From NCBI GenBank assembly GCA_016765035.1, contig JAESQS010000110.1:1-33334 (forward strand): a stretch of DNA of 33,334 nucleotides, read 5' to 3'. This stretch comes from Kordiimonadaceae bacterium. GTDB taxonomy: Bacteria > Pseudomonadota > Alphaproteobacteria > Sphingomonadales > Kordiimonadaceae. Positions 1 through 8,420 of this stretch are shown in pieces. Position 1 is the stretch's first letter; each line of letters starts with the position of its first letter. Below the pieces are notes generated by a model that saw only the letters and a list, made by a program, of their open reading frames with translations, was not told where the DNA came from and made no database searches. The translations under genes were made by a program, and so were the position numbers.

Positions 1-360
1 CTCGCCGAAGTCTATCCCCACCACGCGACAGCCCCACTCCCGCGCCAGCAGAAGCGCCGAAGTGCCACGGCCACACCCAATGTCCAGCACCCGCCGTTCC
101 AACTGTTTAGGCAAGTATTTTTCTACGGTGGTATAGCGCCGTGAAAACTCCAACTGTTTCCATTCGGCATCCTCAGCGCTTGCAGCAAGGTACTCTTTCT
201 TTTCAGACTGATAAAATTCTTGCTCGTAAAACTGCTTAAGATGCTCTTGGCTAGGTAAGGGCACAACATGCTTGTAGCCGCACTCAGTGCAGTCAATCAC
301 TTTACCGCCTTCATACGCGCTTAGAACCACTCCTGAATGTTCGCCTTTCACCGCAGACAT
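1..360 (-). CDS. Class I SAM-dependent methyltransferase, partial (runs off the left edge)
   Basis: Reverse-strand translation from ATG at 360: MSAVKGEHSG...VIDCTECGYKHVVPLP...RRVLDIGCGRGTSALLLAREWGCRVVGIDFGE. It has an N-terminal CxxC element and the glycine-rich SAM motif LDIGCGRG. Confidence 0.8.
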   Translation of the reverse strand, partial: MSAVKGEHSGVVLSAYEGGKVIDCTECGYKHVVPLPSQEHLKQFYEQEFYQSEKKEYLAASAEDAEWKQLEFSRRYTTVEKYLPKQLERRVLDIGCGRGTSALLLAREWGCRVVGIDFGE

Positions 361-362
361 GC

Positions 363-2129
363 TTATCCTACCTTTTTGATCGGGGCTGTATTTTCCATAA
401 GAGCTGCAACTTTGCGAGCAAAATGTTCCGGCCCTTGTTGTAATTTTTCTGATATATTTTCCGTGCTGGCATTTTCAACACCTTGCGACACCATCTCCAC
501 CAATTTACCAACAGCTTCATCAAGGCCAGAGGCAACAATATTGGGGAATTCTTTTTGCAAAATCGCCCATTCTGTAGGACTTGCAGCCCCAACGGGATCA
601 AACACAATTGTCGGCACGCCTGCCCTCATGCATTCAAAAAACGAGACACCAAACACGCAAAGAACCACATCATACTTACCAAATAGATGCGGTAAATTTG
701 CAGGGGCTTCTAACAGCGTAAAGTCTCGACCCTCTTCTGCATCAGGCACATTTGGTGCTGCGGCATACGGCCCTTGTACCCAGTCGATACTTATATCATC
801 TGGCAGTATGCGGCTTAAGTGCGCTGGCAAATGCTCTCCCAGCCCAGTCACATCGCTACCGCCTGTTAAAACCAGCAGTTTTTTAGAGGTGCCCCCTTGG
901 CCCCTTTGCCATAAAGGCGCGTCCCGCAGCAAAAAACAGTCCCAGCCATAATGAATATTGGCGTGAGCGGCTGCTTTTTCGCTGAGGTAAAAAGACGGCA
1001 CCCATGCCATATCTGCCACAGGCAAATGAATTTCCGGCAGATCAACCCCAATCAGCACACTGTTTGATACCTCTAGTTTCTGCCGTTCTGTCAGAAAACT
1101 ACCAGGGTCTTTCAAGTCCACAATATGGAGGGGATTATCTTTTAAAACCGTGGCTACTGCCGCGCTTGAAAAATCATCCACCCATATATGAGGGACCAGA
1201 GAAAGCTCTGGCTCTTCAATCTGTTGCCCTTTAATGACAACTGTCATTTTGGCCCCCATAAAATCCTGCATTGCGGCGGTAACAGCCAACATGCGCATCA
1301 AATGCCCCAATCCCACATCAGCGCCAGATTCTGTAATAATTACAGCTTTTAAAGGGGTGTCATTCAGACCTTTTTGATACACATGCCGATTGATATTTCT
1401 GAGAGCCGGTTCTGCACACAGCCGCGCAATGACATGCTTGAGGTCTACAATGCTGTCTGGCGCATTGTCAGCATACCAATCTGCGTAAACTTTATTCATA
1501 AAGCGATAATCGCTGGGCGTGTCTACGGAAATGCGGTGCTCAAGGCGGCTGAAGGCAACAGGCTCTTTCACATACGCGATGCCCTTTGGCGTTACCTTGC
1601 CCAACCTATGGTACACAGCGCCCACATGTTCACGCTCAAAAGGTTCCTGTGCCGCAGTAACCATTTGGTTCCAAAAGCTGCGGCGGTAAATATCAAACCC
1701 TTCGTGGATATTCTTTTGCCCTGCCCTGCCGTTTTCCAACAGCACGCTTTCTATCTCGGGCTTATCCACCATTTCCGCTAGCATTCGAGCTATTGTTTCT
1801 GGCTCAACAAGCGGGCAATCACCACAGACATACACTAGAATGTCTGCGTTAAAATGGCCAACAGCCGCGTCCACGCGCCCGACAACATCGTCAATCCCCC
1901 CCCCGAAGGAAAAGGTGGTGCGGCCAGTTTTTTCAGCCCAGTCACGGAGCGGTGCATTATAAGCATCATCAGTAGTGGCCAGAACAATTTCGGAAAGTGC
2001 CTCTATTTTAGAAAGCCGCTGCCAAAGCCGCTCAATCAGGGGCGTGCCAGCGAGCGGCAGCAAATGCTTGCCCGGCAAGCGGGAGGAATTCAGGCGTGCA
2101 CCAACAATTGCGACTATTTTTTCGCCCAT
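363..2129 (-). CDS. Fused cytidylyltransferase (PseF/SpsF-like) plus PseG/SpsG-like nucleotide-sugar hydrolase
   Basis: N-terminal half IVAIVGARLNSSRLPGKHLLPLAGTPLIERLWQRL (cytidylyltransferase family); C-terminal half AVIITESGADVGLGHLMRMLAVTAAM (PseG-like). ATG at 2129 (MGEKIVAIV) is preferred over the longer ORF start at 2183; it slightly overlaps the upstream gene. Confidence 0.8.
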   Translation of the reverse strand: MGEKIVAIVGARLNSSRLPGKHLLPLAGTPLIERLWQRLSKIEALSEIVLATTDDAYNAPLRDWAEKTGRTTFSFGGGIDDVVGRVDAAVGHFNADILVYVCGDCPLVEPETIARMLAEMVDKPEIESVLLENGRAGQKNIHEGFDIYRRSFWNQMVTAAQEPFEREHVGAVYHRLGKVTPKGIAYVKEPVAFSRLEHRISVDTPSDYRFMNKVYADWYADNAPDSIVDLKHVIARLCAEPALRNINRHVYQKGLNDTPLKAVIITESGADVGLGHLMRMLAVTAAMQDFMGAKMTVVIKGQQIEEPELSLVPHIWVDDFSSAAVATVLKDNPLHIVDLKDPGSFLTERQKLEVSNSVLIGVDLPEIHLPVADMAWVPSFYLSEKAAAHANIHYGWDCFLLRDAPLWQRGQGGTSKKLLVLTGGSDVTGLGEHLPAHLSRILPDDISIDWVQGPYAAAPNVPDAEEGRDFTLLEAPANLPHLFGKYDVVLCVFGVSFFECMRAGVPTIVFDPVGAASPTEWAILQKEFPNIVASGLDEAVGKLVEMVSQGVENASTENISEKLQQGPEHFARKVAALMENTAPIKKVG

Positions 2130-3019
2130 TGCGCCCTCACTTCTACAGTGGGGCGCAGGCCATCTGATGGGTCTGCGCGCCAAGGCCTATCATCAATTTC
2201 AGCCGCAGTCGGGGTTTTAACACCGTCGCCGTCAGCCTCAACACCCGGTACTTTTGCCGTAGATTTTAGCCCCTCAACACCTGCTGCACATGCAGCAATA
2301 ACAGGGGCTATTTCATCCGGTAGCCAGCAATGCCCGGCTGCATATTCTGCGCCTTGTTCATCCATGTCCAAGTGAAACTCTACGGTATTTGCGGCCCAGC
2401 GGCCCACAGCACGCCTCACTACTTCCGAGTTTCTGGAATGATCTGACCAGCCGGTGGTGCAACGGGTTGCAGCGCGGATAGTTTCAATAGCTGCTAAATT
2501 ACAATGGGCTGGTAAAACGGGATAGCCCGAAACACAGTGTAATAGTTCAAGGTCTGTTCCGCCAGCATCGTAGAACACCTTAGCCGCGTGCTCTATCTCC
2601 GGCAATGTTGCCATCCCTGTCGACAAAATAAGCCGTTTGCCGGTTTTTGCACAGGCCTCAATCAACCCGTCCCACGGCAGTTCATAAGAGGCAATTTTGT
2701 AAAAATCTACGTGGTCATATAAGTGTTCCACCGCGGCCATATAAAAGGGGGTGCAGCAGAATTGAATTCCGTTATCCTTGGATGCAGCGGCAAGCTCAGG
2801 TAAAAACTCAAGCGGCAATTCCCACTCGCGTCTGCTGCGGTGTTCTTCACTGCGCACCAGTATTTCAGGGGCAAATAATTCATCAACACGAAAAAGCTGA
2901 AATTTAACTGCGTCACAGCCAATCTCAGCTGCCTTTTTTATAAAGGCAATACAGCGTCCAAGATCTCCGGCATGGTTGCTTGATACTTCCGCTATGAAGA
3001 AAGGAGTGTCAGCCATCAA
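2114..3019 (-). CDS. N-acetylneuraminate/pseudaminate synthase family protein (NeuB/PseI-like), short form
   Basis: MMADTPFFIAEVSSNHAGDLGRCIAFIKKAAEIGCDAVKFQLF...GLIEACAKTGKRLILSTGMATLPEIEHA...HCVSGYPV is typical of the NeuB TIM barrel. At 301 aa it lacks an evident C-terminal SAF domain. Confidence 0.85.
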   Translation of the reverse strand: MMADTPFFIAEVSSNHAGDLGRCIAFIKKAAEIGCDAVKFQLFRVDELFAPEILVRSEEHRSRREWELPLEFLPELAAASKDNGIQFCCTPFYMAAVEHLYDHVDFYKIASYELPWDGLIEACAKTGKRLILSTGMATLPEIEHAAKVFYDAGGTDLELLHCVSGYPVLPAHCNLAAIETIRAATRCTTGWSDHSRNSEVVRRAVGRWAANTVEFHLDMDEQGAEYAAGHCWLPDEIAPVIAACAAGVEGLKSTAKVPGVEADGDGVKTPTAAEIDDRPWRADPSDGLRPTVEVRAQWAKK

Positions 3020-4818
3020 ATCGACAATTGCTTTTCAAGGTTTGTAGCAACACGGGCCATAATGTCAGGCCATTCTATCTTGGTACCCCCGTCAACATAT
3101 GTCGCATTTTTGGCAAATTGGATAGTGGATTTATCGCCAAAACACCACCATGGCTTAACCGATGACATTAATATAGTTGGTCTACCAGTAGACAGTGCAA
3201 ACATACCTGGTGCCGAGCAAGAAGAAACCACGACAGCACAGTTAGCCATCATGGCAACGTTGGCCTCTATGTCCTGCATGAGGTCAACGCCCTCAATATC
3301 ATGCACTGTAACACCGTATTTTTCTTTAATAGCTGCCAGTTCCGACGTGCAGTCCCCATACTGTAAATTGATGAAATCTACTTTATCTGCAAAGGCCATT
3401 AATGGCCCCAGTTCGTCGATAGTGGCATACATGCCCAAGCGCTCCCCGGTAACAACACCGCTGCGCCACGCAAGACCAACTTTTGGTTTATTACTGATAG
3501 CAGAGAAGGTTTTTGCAAAATGTGCCTGCCGTTCAGGGTCCGCTTGTAAAAACCCATCGGGGTGATATTGAATTTTCTCTGCTGATGTCCATTCAAACTT
3601 AGGGGCACTTCCTACTGTGATTGCAAAATCAACAGACAGCCGTCCATCATTGATGGCATTCTCAACATTTGGGAAAGTTCTATACCGGTAGCCTTGAAGT
3701 ATTCTATCTGCACAAAAATCAACAAAGGCATTTGGAAAGCGCCTTTTGTACAGAGATTCCAGCCTATGCTGGCAACCAATAACCAGCTTATCTGCCCTGT
3801 CGTATAAATAAGGCAAGTAATTACCAAACATCACTTCGTCGCCAATACCCTGCTCTGCTGTGACAAAAAGCGTTTTCCCGGCAAGGTCTTCGCCGTTCCA
3901 AACAGGCAGCCCGTGGGTATAGACCTGCGTCTGAGAAATTTTTCGGCGACTACTAAGCCGAAATTCATAAGCTTTCCACGCCAGATCCATTTTGCCCTGA
4001 AGGAAATATATGACGGCGGCCCCAATCTGCGGCTCAGGGCTGTTTGGCTCAACCTTACTGGATTTGAGTATCAGCTCCAATGCTCTGTCATGTTGGTTGC
4101 GACGCGTGAAGGACATGGCATAATTACTAGTGGTTTTATAATTTTCAGGGTCCAACCGCAGGGATTCTTCAAAAAACACATCTGCGGCATCAACGCCGTC
4201 CCGCTCGCGCACCTGTGTTGCAAGCACATTCCATAATTCAGGGTCGTCAGGAAACATAGGCAAGATGTTTTGCAGCATATCAATGCTTTCATCCAGCATT
4301 TTTGCGCCAGTATAGGCTGTGGCCAAATTAACATAATAATTTGACTTGGTCGGTGCCATTGTCACTAAAATCAAGCCAACTTTCACGGCTATTTCAAACA
4401 TGCCCATATCAAGGGCCAGCGACAGCATAATAGAGCAAATTTCTTCGTTCGGCTCGTGAAACCGTAGGGCACGTTCCAGCACTGACACCGCATACTCACG
4501 CACACCCAAGCATGAAAGCCCGTGCGCAATAAGCGTTAAAAGCGATATATCATTGGGCATAGCCTCCCACGCTGCAATTAAATTGGGGACGGCTTTTTCC
4601 CAATCGCCCTGCTCTGCATAGCGGCTTCCCTTTTTTAGAAGCTTTTGAAGTTCCTGATCGGTCAGGCTGGAAGCATCTTCCCCCATTTCCTCTGCGGAGG
4701 GACGCACCAAGCTGCGGCTGTCCATCGATAGATCCGTTACAAGGGGCTGCTGCTGATATTTAGGCCCAATAACACCTAAGCCATCCGCCGCTTTTTGCTG
4801 GTCCTTTTCATCAGTCAT
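3016..4818 (-). CDS. TPR-containing glycosyltransferase, candidate FlmG-like flagellin glycosyltransferase
   Basis: N-terminal TPR-type repeats (e.g. YYVNLATAYTGAKMLDESIDMLQNILPMFPDDPELWNVLA) and a C-terminal GT-B-like region (TLFVTAEQGIGDEVMFGNYLPYL...KVGLAWRSG...CAVVVSSCSAPGMFALSTGRPTILM). Adjacent to pse-like and flagellin genes. Confidence 0.75.
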   Translation of the reverse strand: MTDEKDQQKAADGLGVIGPKYQQQPLVTDLSMDSRSLVRPSAEEMGEDASSLTDQELQKLLKKGSRYAEQGDWEKAVPNLIAAWEAMPNDISLLTLIAHGLSCLGVREYAVSVLERALRFHEPNEEICSIMLSLALDMGMFEIAVKVGLILVTMAPTKSNYYVNLATAYTGAKMLDESIDMLQNILPMFPDDPELWNVLATQVRERDGVDAADVFFEESLRLDPENYKTTSNYAMSFTRRNQHDRALELILKSSKVEPNSPEPQIGAAVIYFLQGKMDLAWKAYEFRLSSRRKISQTQVYTHGLPVWNGEDLAGKTLFVTAEQGIGDEVMFGNYLPYLYDRADKLVIGCQHRLESLYKRRFPNAFVDFCADRILQGYRYRTFPNVENAINDGRLSVDFAITVGSAPKFEWTSAEKIQYHPDGFLQADPERQAHFAKTFSAISNKPKVGLAWRSGVVTGERLGMYATIDELGPLMAFADKVDFINLQYGDCTSELAAIKEKYGVTVHDIEGVDLMQDIEANVAMMANCAVVVSSCSAPGMFALSTGRPTILMSSVKPWWCFGDKSTIQFAKNATYVDGGTKIEWPDIMARVATNLEKQLSI

Positions 4819-4882
4819 GTAACCGGTCCATGTATTTTCTCACTACTCATAATTACCTGTGGGCACTTAATTAATAGACACA

Positions 4883-4897
4883 GCAAAACTAATGCCA
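4883..4897 (-). promoter_or_regulatory. Candidate sigma-54 promoter of the glycosylation operon
   Basis: Minus strand TGGCATTAGTTTTGC: GG-N10-GC spacing matching TGGCAC-N5-TTGC, about 65 nt upstream of the start at 4818. Confidence 0.6.
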
Positions 4898-5023
4898 AGA
4901 AAAAGTGCTAGCCCTACCTTTTATGATATCCTTATAGTATAATGAGTTAAATGGAAATTTGCCCATGCTGGTTACCATTTATTATTATATAAGTGATACT
5001 CATTAAGAAACGGGGAGAAGGTT

Positions 5024-5413
5024 ATGGCTCTTAAACTATCTTTAAAACCAGATGAAAAGCTGGTCATAAATGGCGCGGTAATTGCAAATGGTGATAGAAG
5101 GTCGACTTTAATCATCCATAATAAGGCGTCGATCTTAAGAGAAAAAGACATAATGCAGGAAGAGGAAATTAACAGTCCTGCCGCGCGGATCTACTTTCCC
5201 ATTATGCTTATGTATATGGATGGTAAAGCCACGAACAAATATTATGACGAGTTTGTCTTGCGCATGACAGAATTCATGAGTGCGATTAGCACGCCAGAAG
5301 CAATTGAAAACTGCGTTAGGATAAGCCGTGATGTGATGGACCAAAACTATTATAAAGCCTTGAATAACTGCAAAAAACTTATGGTTTTTGAAAAAAGCAG
5401 GATGGGTGGCTAA
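5024..5413 (+). CDS. flbT: Flagellar biosynthesis repressor FlbT
   Basis: MALKLSLKPDEKLVINGAVIANGDRRSTLIIHNKASILREKDIM... is characteristic of FlbT; RBS-like GGGGAGAAGG upstream; next to flaF and flagellins. Confidence 0.95.
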   Translation: MALKLSLKPDEKLVINGAVIANGDRRSTLIIHNKASILREKDIMQEEEINSPAARIYFPIMLMYMDGKATNKYYDEFVLRMTEFMSAISTPEAIENCVRISRDVMDQNYYKALNNCKKLMVFEKSRMGG

Positions 5414-5491
5414 GCACCAAGGGCAATATTGGTCCAATATTGGCCCAATATTAACTACGAGTAAAATTGCGTAACTAGACCGGAAACAGGA

Positions 5492-5908
5492 ATGTCGTAT
5501 CAAGCATACCAAAAAGCACAAACATCTGCAGAAAGTCCGAGCCAAGTAGAATATAGACTATTTGCACAAGTTACCAATACCTTGATGCGTATCAAGGAAC
5601 GCGGCATACGCGACAATGACATGGTTAAGGCCTTGGATTGGAACCGGCGCATGTGGTCTGTTTTTTCCTCTGATTGCGGGGCAGAAGGCAATGCATTGCC
5701 TGACCAATTGAGAGCCAGCATCATCTCTCTTTCCATATGGGTATCCAAGCATTCCTCAGCTGTTATGCGCGGCACAGAAGATATTGGCGACCTGATTAGT
5801 ATCAACCGAACCATCATGGAAGGCCTCGCTGCACAGCACAAGTTGCAGCAGGAAGCTTCTGAAAATGATAAAAATACACCATCAAAACCAATAGACTCCA
5901 TTCTTTAG
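5492..5908 (+). CDS. flaF: Flagellar biosynthesis regulator FlaF
   Basis: MSYQAYQKAQTSAESPSQVEYRLFAQVTNTLMRI...ALDWNRRMWSVFSSDCGAEGNALPDQLRASIISLSIWVSKHSSAVMRG matches the FlaF family; downstream of flbT. Confidence 0.95.
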   Translation: MSYQAYQKAQTSAESPSQVEYRLFAQVTNTLMRIKERGIRDNDMVKALDWNRRMWSVFSSDCGAEGNALPDQLRASIISLSIWVSKHSSAVMRGTEDIGDLISINRTIMEGLAAQHKLQQEASENDKNTPSKPIDSIL

Positions 5909-5983
5909 GCATTTATTGCCGGGTCATGGTCGGCATAATTTTCCCCTCTCGATGAAAAATCCCCGAATCCGGCAATAAGTGCC
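5908..5983 (+). repeat. Inverted repeat enclosing 46 nt, immediately downstream of flaF
   Basis: GGCATTTATTGCCGG (5908-5922) pairs with CCGGCAATAAGTGCC (5969-5983): 15 bp with one G-T pair. Confidence 0.6.
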
Positions 5984-6073
5984 GAGTCGAAGTCAAGCCA
6001 AAAAATGGCTCACTGTTATTTATTATCCTTATATAACAGCACCTTAATAATATTTTTAATGATATCCCAAAAC

Positions 6074-6088
6074 TGGCACAGTCTCTGC
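6074..6088 (+). promoter_or_regulatory. Sigma-54 promoter of flagellin 1
   Basis: TGGCACAGTCTCTGC: GG-N10-GC spacing with TGGCAC -24 element; 73 nt before the ATG at 6161. Confidence 0.8.
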
Positions 6089-6160
6089 GTGAGTCTCTGC
6101 GGAAGCAAAATGCATCCATTGAGCAAAAGGCTCTAACAACTCTCAGAATGGAGATCCATC

Positions 6161-6988
6161 ATGGCGTTCTCAGTAAACACCAATGCAGGTGCGTTTGCAG
6201 CCCTGCAAAATCTAAACAAAACAACTGCATCCCTCAATACAATCCAGACACAAATCAATACTGGCCTCAAAGTTGGGTCCGCTAAAGATGATGCTGCGAC
6301 TTTTGCTATTGCGCAAAAACTTCGCGGTGATGTTGCTGGCCTAAATGCAGTAAAATCCTCTCTAGACAGAGCCTCTTCCACACTTGACGTTGCGATTGCA
6401 GCGGGTGAAGCTGTTTCTGACCTACTCATCGAACTAAAAGAAAAAGCAGTTGCTGCAAAAGATTCAGGTCTTGATTCAGCAAGCCGGACTTCCCTGAACG
6501 ATGACTTCAAACAGTTGCGTGACCAAATCACGTCAATTGTAGACAATGCTGCCTTTAACGGTACAAATGCCGTTAAAAATAGTGGCTCGGCTATTATTGC
6601 AATCACCAATGACAGTGGCGGCAACACCATCACTGTAGCAGCCCAAGATCTGTCTTTGGCAGGTTCAACGGTTTCGTTGACAGCAGGTAGCTCTATTTCT
6701 ACCCAAGCGATTGCATCTACAGCCGTACAAAACCTAGATTCTTCAATTTCTAATGTTAATACGTCCCTTTCTGCACTGGGTTCAGGTGCCAAACGCCTAG
6801 AACTGCAGCGTAGCTTTGTGGACAAATTGTCAGATTCAATTGAAGTAGGTATCGGTAACCTAGTTGACGCCGACCTTGCCAGAACAAGTGCTAGCTTGCA
6901 GTCATTGCAAGTTAAACAGCAGCTTGGTCTTCAGGCACTGTCGATCGCCAATCAGGCACCAGGAACGGTACTTTCACTATTCCGGTAA
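6161..6988 (+). CDS. Flagellin 1 (short type, 275 aa)
   Basis: MAFSVNTNAGAFAALQNLNKT...N-terminal D0/D1 and C-terminal GIGNLVDADLARTSASLQSLQVKQQLGLQALSIANQAP...LFR; no large variable D2/D3 region. Confidence 0.97.
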   Translation: MAFSVNTNAGAFAALQNLNKTTASLNTIQTQINTGLKVGSAKDDAATFAIAQKLRGDVAGLNAVKSSLDRASSTLDVAIAAGEAVSDLLIELKEKAVAAKDSGLDSASRTSLNDDFKQLRDQITSIVDNAAFNGTNAVKNSGSAIIAITNDSGGNTITVAAQDLSLAGSTVSLTAGSSISTQAIASTAVQNLDSSISNVNTSLSALGSGAKRLELQRSFVDKLSDSIEVGIGNLVDADLARTSASLQSLQVKQQLGLQALSIANQAPGTVLSLFR

Positions 6989-7013
6989 GTGGTCCTCAGT
7001 GATCACAACTTTT

Positions 7014-7039
7014 AAGGGCCCTTCGGGGCCCTTTTTTTT
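7014..7039 (+). terminator. Rho-independent terminator after flagellin 1
   Basis: AAGGGCCC-TTCG-GGGCCC followed by a run of 8 T. Confidence 0.95.
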
Positions 7040-7045
7040 GCCTTA

Positions 7046-7175
7046 GCTAGAGCGTATCCGTTCTAATTAGAGTCATAGTCGCCCACGCGCCTGCCCCAAT
7101 TATTTGGCCCGGCCACCCGCTCGATCATATCCAATTTAATTTGCATCACCGGCCCACGCCCCGCCCACAGTAGGT
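7046..7175 (+). repeat. Two tandem degenerate copies (P3a, P3b) of a dispersed palindromic intergenic repeat
   Basis: P3a leader GCTAGAGCGTATCCGTTCTAATTAGAG... reaches CCCACGC at +36. P3b leader GCTCGATCATATCCAATTTAATTTGCATCACCGGCCCACGCCCC... CACAG. Both match copies at 22481 and 32391-32511. Confidence 0.75.
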
Positions 7176-7248
7176 AATTTCTACCCATGCGATATTACCG
7201 TCCTTAGAAAAAACTATAAAAAATCATTTAATTTCAACATGTTACCAC

Positions 7249-7263
7249 TGGCACACCCCTTGC
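7249..7263 (+). promoter_or_regulatory. Sigma-54 promoter of flagellin 2
   Basis: TGGCACACCCCTTGC, a perfect match to TGGCAC-N5-TTGC. Confidence 0.9.
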
Positions 7264-7318
7264 GAGTATGAGCCCGAGAGCTAGAATGGCTCAAATTATT
7301 CTCAAAAGGAGACGACTA

Positions 7319-8146
7319 ATGGCTTTTTCCGTAAACACAAATGCGTCCGCTTTGTCAGCACTTCAAAACCTGAACAAAACAAGCGCAAAACTCGGAATTG
7401 TACAAACTGCAATTAACACAGGGTTGAAAGTGTCCTCATCCAAAGATAACAGCGCTGTATATGCTATTGCACAGTCCTTACGGGCTGATGTAGCTGGTAT
7501 TAATGCGGCACAGTCGTCTATGGATCGGGCGTTATCAACCATTGAGGTTGCTATCGCCGCCGGTGAAGCTGTCTCAGACCTTCTAATTGAAATGAAGGAA
7601 AAGTCAGTTGCTGCAAAAGACCTCGGTCTTGACACAGCTAGTCGCGGCTCACTTAACAATGACTTTAAACAACTGCGTGATCAGATTACGTCTATCGTTT
7701 CAAACGCTGAATTCAACGGTACGAATGTGGTGAAAAACGGTGGCACGGATATTGTTGCAATAACCAATGATGACGGTTCCAGGACAATAACCATCGGAGC
7801 ACAAGATTTATCTCTGACAGGCAGTATCGTTTCCCTGAGCGCTGGTAGCTCTATTTCTACCCAACCCCTAGCATCTACTGCCGCTCAAAACCTTGAAAGT
7901 TCAATTACAAACGTAAACTCTTCGCTGTCCGCACTTGGCGCCGGGGCCAACCGTTTGGATTTACAACGAACTTTCATATCAAAACTTCGGGATACAATTG
8001 AAGTTGGCATTGGTAACCTTGTTGACGCTGATTTAGCCAGAGCCTCTGCTGACCTGCAATCTTTGCAGGTGAAGCAGCAACTTGGACTACAAGCACTGTC
8101 AATAGCGAACCAAGGCCCTCAAGCTGTGATCAGTTTGTTCCAATAA
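7319..8146 (+). CDS. Flagellin 2 (divergent paralogue)
   Basis: MAFSVNTNASALSALQNLNKTSAKLGIVQTAINTGLKV...; ATG at 7319 chosen because the ORF-track start at 7268 lies only about 5 nt after the sigma-54 -12 element; AAAGGAG RBS upstream of 7319. Confidence 0.95.
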   Translation: MAFSVNTNASALSALQNLNKTSAKLGIVQTAINTGLKVSSSKDNSAVYAIAQSLRADVAGINAAQSSMDRALSTIEVAIAAGEAVSDLLIEMKEKSVAAKDLGLDTASRGSLNNDFKQLRDQITSIVSNAEFNGTNVVKNGGTDIVAITNDDGSRTITIGAQDLSLTGSIVSLSAGSSISTQPLASTAAQNLESSITNVNSSLSALGAGANRLDLQRTFISKLRDTIEVGIGNLVDADLARASADLQSLQVKQQLGLQALSIANQGPQAVISLFQ

Positions 8147-8159
8147 GTCTACAAAACCA

Positions 8160-8194
8160 ATGCCGAGCGAGAAGGTCTTGCTCGGCATTTTTTT
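8160..8194 (+). terminator. Rho-independent terminator after flagellin 2
   Basis: ATGCCGAGC-GAGAAGGTCTT-GCTCGGCAT followed by a T run. Confidence 0.92.
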
Positions 8195-8334
8195 CCTCCC
8201 CCTCCTTATATCCTATGCAATTCCTGCCTATGCGGCAAATATTGCCCACCTCAAAAGAATCCCGATATTAGAAAAATTGTACTTTTATATATTAGTTTCA
8301 ATTAGTTACCATTATTTCTCGCCTTATACGATTA

Positions 8335-8349
8335 TGGCACACGTATTGC
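8335..8349 (+). promoter_or_regulatory. Sigma-54 promoter of flagellin 3
   Basis: TGGCACACGTATTGC, a perfect match to TGGCAC-N5-TTGC. Confidence 0.9.
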
Positions 8350-8420
8350 TTCTATAGGTTTGGGACAAAAAGTCCTAAAAGGCAAAATGCCTTATAAAAA
8401 CTCCAAAAAGGAGAAGCAAA

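Noticed and set aside
337-951. 204-aa plus-strand ORF antisense to the PseF/PseG-like gene
   Set aside because: Shadow ORF spanning two supported minus-strand genes; no recognisable domain.
5913-6119. 68-aa minus-strand ORF upstream of flagellin 1
   Set aside because: Covers the inverted repeat and the flagellin promoter; Arg/Cys-rich random-looking composition.
7268-7318. N-terminal extension MSPRARMAQIILKRRRL on flagellin 2
   Set aside because: The ATG at 7268 falls at or before the expected transcription start of the sigma-54 promoter; the conserved flagellin N-terminus begins at 7319.
8160-8357. 65-aa ORF between flagellins 2 and 3
   Set aside because: Its start codon lies in the terminator hairpin and the ORF spans the sigma-54 promoter of flagellin 3.
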